Shown here: one piece after another, positions 1-6,982 of the stretch | How positions within the stretch are numbered: the stretch's first letter is position 1 | How the letters are laid out: each line of letters opens with the position of its first letter | Assembly: GCA_013361015.1 (NCBI GenBank) | Contig: JABWAN010000074.1 | Location: forward strand, 1 to 11,654 | DNA: 11,654 bases | Reading direction: 5' to 3' | Source: Candidatus Zhuqueibacterota bacterium | GTDB taxonomy: Bacteria; Zhuqueibacterota; Zhuqueibacteria; Zhuqueibacterales; Zhuqueibacteraceae | Translations under genes and position numbers: made by a program | Notes under the pieces: model-generated | What the model was told of the DNA's origin: nothing | The model's input: the letters and a program-made list of their open reading frames with translations, nothing else | Databases searched by the model: none

Positions 1-61
1 CCGTAGTTCTGCTCAAAAGGATTGCTTCTGAATGACGTGATCAAACACACAGGAGCACCAC

Positions 62-451
62 ATGCCGAAAAAGCGCATGCAATCATATGAGATGATCCCC
101 GAGCGATTCAAGGAAAGGTATTTCACTTTCTATCAAGAATTGTATAACGACGAGCACAGCGTGCTCGATCTCAAAACCAAAGAGTTGATCGCCATTGCCG
201 CTTCGCTGGCCGCGGGCTGTCACGGCTGCTTCAAAGGCCATGTGATCAAAGCCGCACGCAACGGCGCCACGCGCGAAGAGGTCGGCGAGGCCATTGCCGT
301 GGCGATCGCGATCAACGGCGCCGCCATCGTGGACCGCACCGATATTGCCAACTTCGATTTCGATTTGGTGAAAAAATTGTGGGAAGGAAACGGGAAGATG
401 GAAGAGGACGAAACCATTGAAGAGTTGGCGGGCGTGCCCAAGCACGCTTAA
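62..451 (+). CDS. AhpD-like carboxymuconolactone decarboxylase-family protein
   Basis: This 129-residue protein belongs to the carboxymuconolactone decarboxylase/AhpD-like family of small, all-helical, usually oligomeric cytoplasmic proteins. The visible signature is Glu41, eleven residues, then Cys53-X2-Cys56-X3-His60. This is the spacing of the AhpD peroxidase proton-relay site, so a thiol-disulfide or peroxide-reducing role is more likely than true decarboxylation, although the substrate is unknown. The alanine-rich segment after the motif (about 60-92) fits the family's helical core. The length is normal for single-domain members. The start is supported by AGGAG at 51-55, six bases before the ATG. 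It is the only + strand gene and converges on the surface-protein cluster, so a functional link to that cluster is not implied. Family assignment is secure; the exact role is not. Confidence 0.9.
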   Translation: MPKKRMQSYEMIPERFKERYFTFYQELYNDEHSVLDLKTKELIAIAASLAAGCHGCFKGHVIKAARNGATREEVGEAIAVAIAINGAAIVDRTDIANFDFDLVKKLWEGNGKMEEDETIEELAGVPKHA

Positions 452-484
452 CCGCGAGGTTTGTTCTCAACGAGCCTTCCTTGA

Positions 485-581
485 AATGTCATTCTGCGAG
501 AATCTTTTTAAGTACCCGGCGGAAGCTTAGCAAGCCGTACTCCCGGCGCATAATGAGATTCTGATAGAATGACATTTTTTT
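485..581 (+). terminator. Palindromic repeat with T-tract; likely terminator of the AhpD-like gene
   Basis: The arms at 485-505 and 556-576 are inverted copies (core TGTCATTCT, three unmatched bases, then AGAATCT). The right arm runs into seven T residues at 575-581. The centre can fold again through AGTAC (511-515) and GTACT (537-541). It lies 33 bases after the stop of the + strand gene and about 60 bases before the stop of the convergent GWxTD gene, where a terminator is expected. The T-tract favours termination of + strand transcripts. Its length and layered palindrome also fit an interspersed palindromic (MITE- or REP-like) repeat reused as a terminator. Whether it recurs in the genome cannot be seen here. 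Confidence 0.7.
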
Positions 582-639
582 GAGCATGCTCACCCCTGCA
601 GCCCATCGCGAGCGCCCGGGCTACTCTCCACAAAAAATT

Positions 640-2172
640 TCATCTTCCGAAATTCGACCCCGACCCCGAACTGATCGACCGCTCCCAATCAGGATTTTGC
701 AACTCATCGCGATGGGTGGAATGCACCAACTCATAATTTTTAAACCCGGTGCGATCGGCGAAAACGAAAATCACCCCGCCCTGCAAATCATCATAGCGCC
801 AAATTTCATACGGCTTGGTGTTGGGGTTGCTTGTCTCGCGTTCGACATGGGACGGAGGGCCGTAGAGAATGTACACCCGGCCGCGATCGCCCTTCCAGCC
901 GGGACGCAAAGCACTGGGGAATTGCGTTTCGGCATAACGCGCGCGCGATAAATAAACCTGACGAAAGCTTATGCCCGCCGCGTAGTCTTCCGGCTTGTGC
1001 GACTCCCAGAGTGAAGAGAGGTATTCGCGCTTGGCCTCGGCATTGTTCAAACTCAGATATAGTTTTTTATCTTCGGGCTGCGTGATATGCTGCATGCGAT
1101 TGAACTCTTCGTCGAGCTCCTGCTCCTGCAATTGCGCCAGCATATTTAGGCTGCTTGGCGCAACCGCCGGCGTGGGCGGTGCGCCTTGATAGACAAACAA
1201 TTTCTTGCGGCGCAGAGCGAGTGGATTTTTAGCGGAATCCGCGAGGCCATAGACGAAAGTAAACACACCGGTGGGCAAGGCGGAAATGCTCGCCATGCCC
1301 ATCTCAATGCTGCTTTGATGCAGACGTTTTTTCGTGCGATAGGAGCCGTCAAGCCCCGCGACTTTCTCACCGTTTTCATTTTCAATATGCCAGTAGGACT
1401 TGTAGGAGTCGCTGCGCAACGCAGTGTTCAAATTATAGGCTTCGAAATAATAGAACAACATGGGTTGCGTTGCGCCGAAGAGCAGTTGCGGATTGGCGTG
1501 GATTTCATATCCGTTCTTGTTCAGCGCGCTCGCCGTGCCGCTCACGGCTTTGCGAATATCCGTCGCGAGAATCACGTCGCTCACTTCCAAACTCGTGGCC
1601 GAGAAAGCCCGCGTGGCGAGCGAAGCTTCGGCGCTGTCGGCATGCTCAGGGCGATGCAGATCGAGGAGGCGGAGCACTGCGTGATACCGGCCGGGAGCAT
1701 CGAGCACGTACCGGAGGGCATCGAGCCATTCATTGTGGGAATCTTGCGAAGCGTTTGCCGCAATCGTTTCAATTAGCTTCCACGTTTTGGTGGCCCACAA
1801 AGTCTGGTCGCGATAAATGCGCAGATCGAGCAAGAGCGCGAAGGTGAGACTGTCATTCGTTGCGTTGTGTTTGGGCGAAAGCCCGCGGCGCGGCACGGCA
1901 TAATTGATTTCGAGATAACTCACGCGCTCGCCGTCCTGCAACTGCACCAAATCCATGCTCGGCTGCAAACGAGGCTGTGCCAAGGTCAATGTCGTGACGA
2001 GAAGAAGTGCTATGCAAACTATCGAGCAGGGCAACACTCCCCTAGCCCCTCTCAACGGGGGAATAGCTTGAAGGTGTCTCCGCGAAAATCCGCCGAAGGC
2101 CATCCACGCAATTCCTCCCTTGCGGGGGGCTAGGGGGGTGTGCTTGAGAACGAGGCTATCGTTCAAGTTCAT
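640..2172 (-). CDS. GWxTD-domain protein with repeat-extended N-terminus
   Basis: This 510-residue exported protein carries a C-terminal GWxTD-type domain, an uncharacterised family common in FCB-group and related bacteria. The hallmark appears as Gly425-Trp-Lys-Gly-Asp429, followed by RGRVYILYGPP, which is the usual continuation. The fourth motif residue is Gly where Thr is typical. A long middle region (about 70-340) looks like beta-rich extracytoplasmic sequence, and the region before the motif (about 355-420) is charged and probably helical. The annotated start has AAGGAT at 2178-2183. A hydrophobic signal core (SIVCIALLLVTTLTLA) lies unusually deep, near residues 49-65, because residues 12-46 are encoded by an inserted inverted-repeat element. 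An ATG at 2103 is an alternative start. The gene follows the PorV-like gene by 71 bases across an intrinsic terminator. Its function is unknown. Confidence 0.85.
   Translation of the reverse strand: MNLNDSLVLKHTPLAPRKGGIAWMAFGGFSRRHLQAIPPLRGARGVLPCSIVCIALLLVTTLTLAQPRLQPSMDLVQLQDGERVSYLEINYAVPRRGLSPKHNATNDSLTFALLLDLRIYRDQTLWATKTWKLIETIAANASQDSHNEWLDALRYVLDAPGRYHAVLRLLDLHRPEHADSAEASLATRAFSATSLEVSDVILATDIRKAVSGTASALNKNGYEIHANPQLLFGATQPMLFYYFEAYNLNTALRSDSYKSYWHIENENGEKVAGLDGSYRTKKRLHQSSIEMGMASISALPTGVFTFVYGLADSAKNPLALRRKKLFVYQGAPPTPAVAPSSLNMLAQLQEQELDEEFNRMQHITQPEDKKLYLSLNNAEAKREYLSSLWESHKPEDYAAGISFRQVYLSRARYAETQFPSALRPGWKGDRGRVYILYGPPSHVERETSNPNTKPYEIWRYDDLQGGVIFVFADRTGFKNYELVHSTHRDELQNPDWERSISSGSGSNFGR
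2035..2140. repeat. Inverted-repeat (MITE/REP-like) element within the GWxTD gene
   Basis: The two ends are imperfect inverted repeats about 35-40 bases long. Read inward, both begin CAC, then CCCCTAGCCCC, then a GG-rich segment, GGAAT and GC, with roughly 80 percent identity by eye. The middle, about 30 bases, is unrelated. There is no transposase, so this is a non-autonomous element. It is open in the reading frame of the host gene and encodes about 35 residues rich in Arg, Pro and Gly. No confident target-site duplication is visible. The element reads as foreign to the protein because it pushes the signal-peptide core about 35 residues away from the start codon. Confidence 0.75.
2114..2118 (-). 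promoter_or_regulatory. Alternative ribosome-binding site carried by the repeat element
   Basis: GGAGG on the - strand lies ten bases before an ATG at 2103-2101 that is in frame with the GWxTD protein. Starting there would remove 23 residues but still leave a long leader before the hydrophobic core. The better-supported start is 2172, which has AAGGAT five bases upstream, so this site is only an alternative. Confidence 0.35.
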
Positions 2173-2186
2173 AAATCATCCTTATC

Positions 2187-2224
2187 AAAAAGAAAAGGGC
2201 TGAGAGCCGCCTCCCAACCCTTTT
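2187..2224 (-). terminator. Intrinsic terminator between the PorV-like and GWxTD genes
   Basis: On the - strand, AAAAGGGTTGGGAG pairs with CTCTCAGCCCTTTT across a four-base GCGG loop. This makes a 14-bp stem with two G-U wobbles, followed by CTTTTTG. It begins about 20 bases after the PorV-like stop codon, so it fits the end of that transcript. Its T-tract ends only four bases before the AAGGAT ribosome-binding site of the GWxTD gene. Read-through would therefore be needed for co-transcription, unless the GWxTD gene has its own promoter very close by. Confidence 0.75.
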
Positions 2225-2243
2225 CGCAATGAAGCACAGCAGA

Positions 2244-3305
2244 TCAAAATCCCAGCTTGAGTGTGAAGACGTTTGAGTTGTCGAAAAACTCCACTTGGCG
2301 GAAAGCGTAATCGAGATTTACTTCCACGCCGCCGAGGTCGCGTTGAAAGCCGGCTCCCAAACTCAAGCCATAAATGTAGCGGCTTTCACCCGCGGGATCG
2401 TTGCCGGCGGTGAAAGCAAAGCTGTAGCCGCCGCGCACGAACAGCACCTCATTCAAAGAATACTCCACACCGAGGCGCGAAGCATCATCATCATAATTGT
2501 TGTCTTGATAGAGCGAGGAGATGTTGAGGTGATTCTTCTCACCAACTTTCAGTTTGTAACCGAGTCCGATTTCCAACGCAGAAGGCAGTTCATCTTTGCC
2601 CGCCACGATTTGATACGGCGAACTGCCGCGGCTGACATCGATGATATTGCCAGTGCGCAGCAATCCCGTGCCGCCATACTGCATCGACGGACCGACATTC
2701 TTCAAGGTCACGCCCAAACTCAAGCCGTTGATGGCCACGAGATCGTTGTATTGCACACCGAAACTAAACGCCAACCCGGTGGCGCTGACGCGATCGATGC
2801 TTTCGGAAATGAGGTTGAGGGTGGCGCCGACGCCGACGCGATCACTCAACACGCGGGCATAGGTGAAACCCGCGGTCACGAATTGCGGGGTGATGAGCGC
2901 GCCCGTGCCGTCCGGGTTGTCTTCCGTGGTCACGGCAATGTCGCCGATATCGAGCGCTTTCACGCTAAAGCCGAGCGTACCGAAGCCGCTGAAATTAGAG
3001 CTTACCGCGAGATAGTTGACGTTGACGTCCGCAATGTGCTGCATGTGTGAGAACATCGCGTTGGCGTTGCGGCTCGCGCGCGCCAAGCCGGCCGGATTCC
3101 AATAGATCGCTTCCAATCCGCTCGCGGTGGCGATGGACGCGCCGCCCATGGCGAGGTAGCGCGCGCCGACCGGGATCAATAATTCTGAAGCGGCGTTGGT
3201 GCCAACGCGACGCTCGCCGTCAGGCTGATTGCCTTGTGCGTGCACGCCGTCGCTTAAAACCAACAACGTCAGGCTTGCTGCAATTGCAGTCAGAGTTTTT
3301 TTCAT
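2244..3305 (-). CDS. PorV/PorQ-family outer-membrane beta-barrel protein
   Basis: This 353-residue protein has the features of the PorV/PorQ (FadL-like barrel) family, outer-membrane partners of the type IX secretion system. PorV itself shuttles cargo bearing C-terminal secretion domains from the translocon to the attachment complex. Residues 1-23 form a signal peptide ending in VHA before QGNQ. The N-terminal family signature is clear: PVGARYLAMGGA at about 45-56 and AIYWNPAG at about 66-73. The rest alternates beta strands and Gly/Asn turns and ends in an aromatic-rich strand with C-terminal Phe, as in many outer-membrane barrels. The start at 3305 was chosen over an upstream ATG at 3353 because AAGGAG lies seven bases before it and the signal peptide then begins normally. 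It sits directly downstream of a T9SS-like cargo gene, which suggests the two products act together. Whether it is PorV, PorQ or a specialised paralogue cannot be decided. Confidence 0.9.
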   Translation of the reverse strand: MKKTLTAIAASLTLLVLSDGVHAQGNQPDGERRVGTNAASELLIPVGARYLAMGGASIATASGLEAIYWNPAGLARASRNANAMFSHMQHIADVNVNYLAVSSNFSGFGTLGFSVKALDIGDIAVTTEDNPDGTGALITPQFVTAGFTYARVLSDRVGVGATLNLISESIDRVSATGLAFSFGVQYNDLVAINGLSLGVTLKNVGPSMQYGGTGLLRTGNIIDVSRGSSPYQIVAGKDELPSALEIGLGYKLKVGEKNHLNISSLYQDNNYDDDASRLGVEYSLNEVLFVRGGYSFAFTAGNDPAGESRYIYGLSLGAGFQRDLGGVEVNLDYAFRQVEFFDNSNVFTLKLGF

Positions 3306-3312
3306 TCGAATT

Positions 3313-3318
3313 CTCCTT
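3313..3318 (-). promoter_or_regulatory. Ribosome-binding site fixing the PorV-like start
   Basis: AAGGAG on the - strand stands seven bases before the ATG at 3305, and the next codons encode MKKTLTA, a normal signal-peptide beginning. This decides against the longer open frame starting at 3353. Confidence 0.8.
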
Positions 3319-3362
3319 GGCATTGCCCAAGTAATCTTTCTAGTCATGTTCAAGTTAAGGGA

Positions 3363-3395
3363 AGACCTGCCAAGCAGGGGAAACCTGACAGGTCT
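3363..3395. repeat. Nested CCTG/CAGG hairpin in the cargo to PorV-like gap
   Basis: AGACCTG at 3363-3369 is the perfect inverse of CAGGTCT at 3389-3395. Two smaller hairpins compete with this outer stem: CCTGCCAAGCAGG (3366-3378) and CCTGACAGG (3384-3392). No T-run follows on either strand, so it is not a classical intrinsic terminator. It could slow or process the transcript between the cargo and PorV-like genes, or be a small palindromic repeat. Confidence 0.55.
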
Positions 3396-3418
3396 AGCCC
3401 GGAGGATATGGGGGGACT

Positions 3419-6400
3419 TTAGAAATTCCGCAAGAACTGATCTTCCCGCACAACTGCGAGCTTGAGCACTTTGACTTCGTTCAAATCCGGAAAGTCGATG
3501 TGCGCGATGTAGATGCCGCTCGCTGCGGGCAAGCCGCGTTCATTCTGCAAATCCCATTGCGCGAACTGCGTTTCACTATCCTTCGAGATCGTGCGCACGA
3601 GCACGCCCGCCAACGTGAAAATGCGGATCGTCGCTTTATTGGGCAAATGATTGAACGTGACGTAGCGATTGAAACGATCCGCTTCCGCGCGATTGAAACC
3701 GAGATACGGATTCGGGAAAACGTTCACCGCTGCCAGCACGTCCTGCCTGGCCGTTTCAAGGGAGAGCGTCTTGCTGAGATTGGCCGTCGAGAAAGTGAAC
3801 ACGTCGCTGGGTTGATTGGGCTTGCTGGTAATGAAGCGAATGGTCGTGCCTGCCGGCGGTGGCGTGCCGTCTCCGGCAAGATCGCAGATGGTAACGCGTC
3901 CAATCGGATAAACGAAGCCGCCATAGAAGTTGGCGAAATAACCATCGCGGGAACCATCCGAGGCTGAAGGATAGGTCGCGCCGGCGCCGAGGTTTTCGCA
4001 GATTGCGGCAAATTGATCGTATGAACCGGAACCGGCCGCGCCATCTTCCGGATCCATCCAATAAATCCAGTCTGAATTGGGCACGCCGCCGTACGGATCG
4101 GTGCCGGTCGCATAGCCCCACGCCGCAGAGGTCGCAACATTCTCGTTGAGGAACGGAATCATGCGCTTGTCATCGGAAGGATCGTTGGGCGTTGCGATGC
4201 CAATATCCCAAATCTCAAACGGCACGCGTGCAATCTTATCATCCGTGAAAGCAAAAACTCCCCAACCGCCGCGCTCCGTGAAGCGCAACTCAAAATCTCT
4301 CGGCACGGCATTTCCGATATACCGTTGAATACGGTCGAGTCCGGCCCCGCCGCCGCCGCCGCTCACATAATAATCGCCGGTACTATTCGAGCTGTGCCAA
4401 ACCGTGTTGCCGCCGAACGTGCTGCACCCGCCCGTGGAACCCGCGCCCGAGCCGCAAGGATCGCCCGCCGGATTGGCAACTTCGACAATGCCTCGACCGC
4501 CGCCGGCAAACTCTATCGGCGCGCCCAAAACCTTCACAAGCAATCCATCGACGTTGATGTATCTGCCGTCGCCGCTTTGGTTCAATTGATTCTTCAGCAC
4601 CGTGTCGCCCTTGGTCGTGTTGATCAAATGCCAAACTTGCGTCGGACCCGGGGCACCCTGGAAAACAACTTTATATTCATCACCCGTAATTTTGGTGGGA
4701 TCGACAATGATCGGATACAACAAGCCGTTGCTGAGGCCCTCGGCATGGTTGGCAGACAAAGTGTCGTCGAAAACCGTGCGCAAGCGTTCGCCCGGCTTCA
4801 CGGTTTGCGGCACCACTGTCACCACGGTGGGCGAGCTTTCGAGTGTTTTGATGGTTAATCCTTCCGTGCCGTTATAGTTGTAAGCCGTCACGGCGAAGTG
4901 ATACGTCTGGCCGTTGATCAACGGCTTCTCACGGAAGCGATCACGATCCAACAACAGCGAGCGCGTCACACCGGTATTCTTGCCGAGTTGCACCGGCAGC
5001 GGCAGCACCGAGCCGGAAGCCTCGTCAAAAGTTTCTTGCGAAATGGTGGTGACTTCATCGACGAGATCGAAAGTGCCGAGCTTGAGGCCTTGACTGATTG
5101 CCGCGCCGGCAGTGGGCAGTTGATAAACATTATACCCTTGGAAGTTGTAGCCTTTGTTCGGAACAAGCTCGGTCTTATTCACTTCCGCTTCATTCTCGCC
5201 CCAGTTCAACACGATCTGTCCGTCCAATTCCGTCGCGGTGAGAAACGGGGATTGCGGCGGCTTGGGCAAATCGAACAAGTTGTCGAATGCTTCTTGCGCG
5301 AAGCGATCGGTGAACTTCAACACGGAAATACTCGAAAGGCGATCGGAGCCGAGCGCGGCCAATGCCGCCACCACAACTTCTTGCGTGTCACCCAAAGCCA
5401 TCGTGAATGGTCCGGAAACCATCAACAAACGACGATCACCGGGATTCGCGTCGATCCAGCCCGTGCCCTTCACCGGATCCCCCGGCACGCGAAATTTGGT
5501 GATTTGATTCGTCGTGGGATCAGTCCACGGCTCGGGGGGATTTTCCGGACGAGGACGATAGCCGCGCAACAAGTTCCACCATTGCAGCGTGCCGTTGTAA
5601 TCGCCGCCGCGCGTGGGGTCGCTATCCTCCTGCCCGGCTGCGAAGAATGCGAACGTGGTCATCGGCAGATTGCGAAAGCCCGCACGCTTTTTCAAACCGA
5701 AAATGGCTTCGCCCGCGGGATCGGCTACGAGCGGGCCGGCGAAGAAGTCGTAACCCGAAGCCGGCGGCGGAAGATTGAGCTGCGTATAATTCCCGTCTTG
5801 CGAAACCGAGTTATAAACATAACCCAAGCTCAGACTCGTATCGCTGCCTACAAAGTCATCGCCGGCAGCGCCGAGATCGGGATCGGCCCATGCGCACAAG
5901 TACATGCTATCGACCACCGCACTTGCCGGGGTCGCGCTCGTGCCTTTGTAGATCAAACGGTATTGTTTGAAGATAATGTTGCCGAGCGGATCGGAGCGGC
6001 GATACGCCCACATCGTGAGCTGCATTTCCAAGCCGATCGAAGGCGAGCCATACATGCTCTGCACTGCGCTTTGCTGCAAGTCATTCGTAACGATCCACAC
6101 GACTTGATCCGCACCCGCGAGGCCAGGCTCATCCGCCTCTGGAAAGAGTTTGGGGCTGCCGTCGTCTTTATATGCCGGAGTGTAAACGCCGTCGTTGTTG
6201 GCATCATAAAACGGTGCGCCCTTGTGCGCCGGCCAATCGCGCCAATCGTCGGCGTATTGTTGCCGCACCTCGTCCATCTGCGCCTGGGTCACGTTGCCAG
6301 CGGAAATGAGGTTCAATTCCGCAGCGTCTTGGCGCAAGTCCGCAGTAAGATAATCTCTGCGCACGCGCCACACGCGGTCCACATTCTGCCGGTCATTCAA

Positions 6401-6790
6401 ATCTTCCGGTACGCCTTTGGAAAGGATGGCGCCGGGCACGGTGCCGACGCTGAAAGTTTGGCCGCCCACGCGAATCACCGGATCACCGCCGTCATTGACT
6501 CTGCCACCCCACACCAAACCGTCTTGAAAAATCGCGGTCGAAAGCAAGCTGCCGCGCGGAAAGTATAAACCAGAGTTGCCGTCGGGTTGAATCGCAGAGC
6601 GCCCGTCGGAATAAATCCAGCTCGCCACTTGCGCAACGTTAACCAATGTTTGGTTGGTCGAGGCATTCACTTTGGCCATCCCGTTACTGCGGGACCGCCA
6701 TTTGTTTTTTGTTCCTTCTTCGGCGGCGAAACTTTTCGCAATACTGCACAACATTACCGCCAGGAGAAGGCCCGAAATGATTTTTTTCAT
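3419..6790 (-). CDS. Large secreted protein with FN3-like region and T9SS type A-like C-terminal domain
   Basis: This 1123-residue protein is predicted to be exported to the cell surface by the type IX system. Residues 1-22 are a signal peptide (MKKIISGLLLAVMLCS then AKSFA). A DANNDGVY segment at 196-203 resembles a calcium-binding loop (D196, N198, D200). Residues about 508-665 look like a fibronectin type III domain (GQIVLNW, YNVYQ, YHFAVTAYN). A Gly-rich stretch near 770-815 carries Cys779 and Cys789, which could form a disulfide. The last 100 residues or so (about 1020-1123) begin NVFPNPY and contain RIFTLAGVLVRTI and LPAASGIYIAHI, the pattern of type A sorting domains. No enzymatic motif is visible, so a structural, adhesive or binding role is plausible. 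The start at 6790 is supported by GGAGG nine bases upstream; a longer frame to 6865 lacks a signal peptide at its start. It lies between a TonB-dependent receptor and a PorV-like gene. Confidence 0.85.
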   Translation of the reverse strand: MKKIISGLLLAVMLCSIAKSFAAEEGTKNKWRSRSNGMAKVNASTNQTLVNVAQVASWIYSDGRSAIQPDGNSGLYFPRGSLLSTAIFQDGLVWGGRVNDGGDPVIRVGGQTFSVGTVPGAILSKGVPEDLNDRQNVDRVWRVRRDYLTADLRQDAAELNLISAGNVTQAQMDEVRQQYADDWRDWPAHKGAPFYDANNDGVYTPAYKDDGSPKLFPEADEPGLAGADQVVWIVTNDLQQSAVQSMYGSPSIGLEMQLTMWAYRRSDPLGNIIFKQYRLIYKGTSATPASAVVDSMYLCAWADPDLGAAGDDFVGSDTSLSLGYVYNSVSQDGNYTQLNLPPPASGYDFFAGPLVADPAGEAIFGLKKRAGFRNLPMTTFAFFAAGQEDSDPTRGGDYNGTLQWWNLLRGYRPRPENPPEPWTDPTTNQITKFRVPGDPVKGTGWIDANPGDRRLLMVSGPFTMALGDTQEVVVAALAALGSDRLSSISVLKFTDRFAQEAFDNLFDLPKPPQSPFLTATELDGQIVLNWGENEAEVNKTELVPNKGYNFQGYNVYQLPTAGAAISQGLKLGTFDLVDEVTTISQETFDEASGSVLPLPVQLGKNTGVTRSLLLDRDRFREKPLINGQTYHFAVTAYNYNGTEGLTIKTLESSPTVVTVVPQTVKPGERLRTVFDDTLSANHAEGLSNGLLYPIIVDPTKITGDEYKVVFQGAPGPTQVWHLINTTKGDTVLKNQLNQSGDGRYINVDGLLVKVLGAPIEFAGGGRGIVEVANPAGDPCGSGAGSTGGCSTFGGNTVWHSSNSTGDYYVSGGGGGAGLDRIQRYIGNAVPRDFELRFTERGGWGVFAFTDDKIARVPFEIWDIGIATPNDPSDDKRMIPFLNENVATSAAWGYATGTDPYGGVPNSDWIYWMDPEDGAAGSGSYDQFAAICENLGAGATYPSASDGSRDGYFANFYGGFVYPIGRVTICDLAGDGTPPPAGTTIRFITSKPNQPSDVFTFSTANLSKTLSLETARQDVLAAVNVFPNPYLGFNRAEADRFNRYVTFNHLPNKATIRIFTLAGVLVRTISKDSETQFAQWDLQNERGLPAASGIYIAHIDFPDLNEVKVLKLAVVREDQFLRNF

Positions 6791-6799
6791 CAAAAAGAT

Positions 6800-6804
6800 C
6801 CTCC
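6800..6804 (-). promoter_or_regulatory. Ribosome-binding site fixing the T9SS-cargo start
   Basis: GGAGG on the - strand is nine bases before the ATG at 6790, which opens directly into a signal peptide. This favours 6790 over the in-frame ATG at 6865. Confidence 0.75.
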
Positions 6805-6898
6805 GAGGTTCTAAATGAAAACGTCTAGTGCTGCTCCACGTGTTCGAATGCAAAAACACTTGCACGCGTGACTACAAATTCGACTTCGAGCTTAACCC

Positions 6899-6936
6899 AG
6901 AAACCCGGCAGGCCGTGCTAAGCCCGCCGGGCTTCT
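6899..6936 (-). terminator. Stable hairpin after the TonB-dependent receptor gene
   Basis: On the - strand, CCCGGCGGGC pairs with GCCTGCCGGG around an eight-base loop. The stem can extend through AGAAG and TTTCT to about 15 bp, with two G-U pairs. It lies 47 bases after the receptor stop codon and upstream of the cargo gene. The only T-run (TTTCT) can pair into the stem, so termination may be partial. A role in transcript processing or in reducing downstream expression is equally possible. Confidence 0.5.
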
Positions 6937-6982
6937 TCTTTGGGAGAGAAGGATGATGCACACTACCAGGCGAAAGCAAAGT

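Noticed and set aside
2295..3050. A 251-codon + strand open frame opposite the PorV-like gene
   Set aside because: The antisense strand carries clear PorV/PorQ motifs; this frame shows none and is a shadow.
4898..6568. A 556-codon + strand open frame opposite the T9SS-cargo gene
   Set aside because: It is antisense to a well-supported gene with signal peptide and recognisable domains, has no credible ribosome-binding site, and its Arg/Ala/Ile/His-rich composition is typical of a shadow frame.
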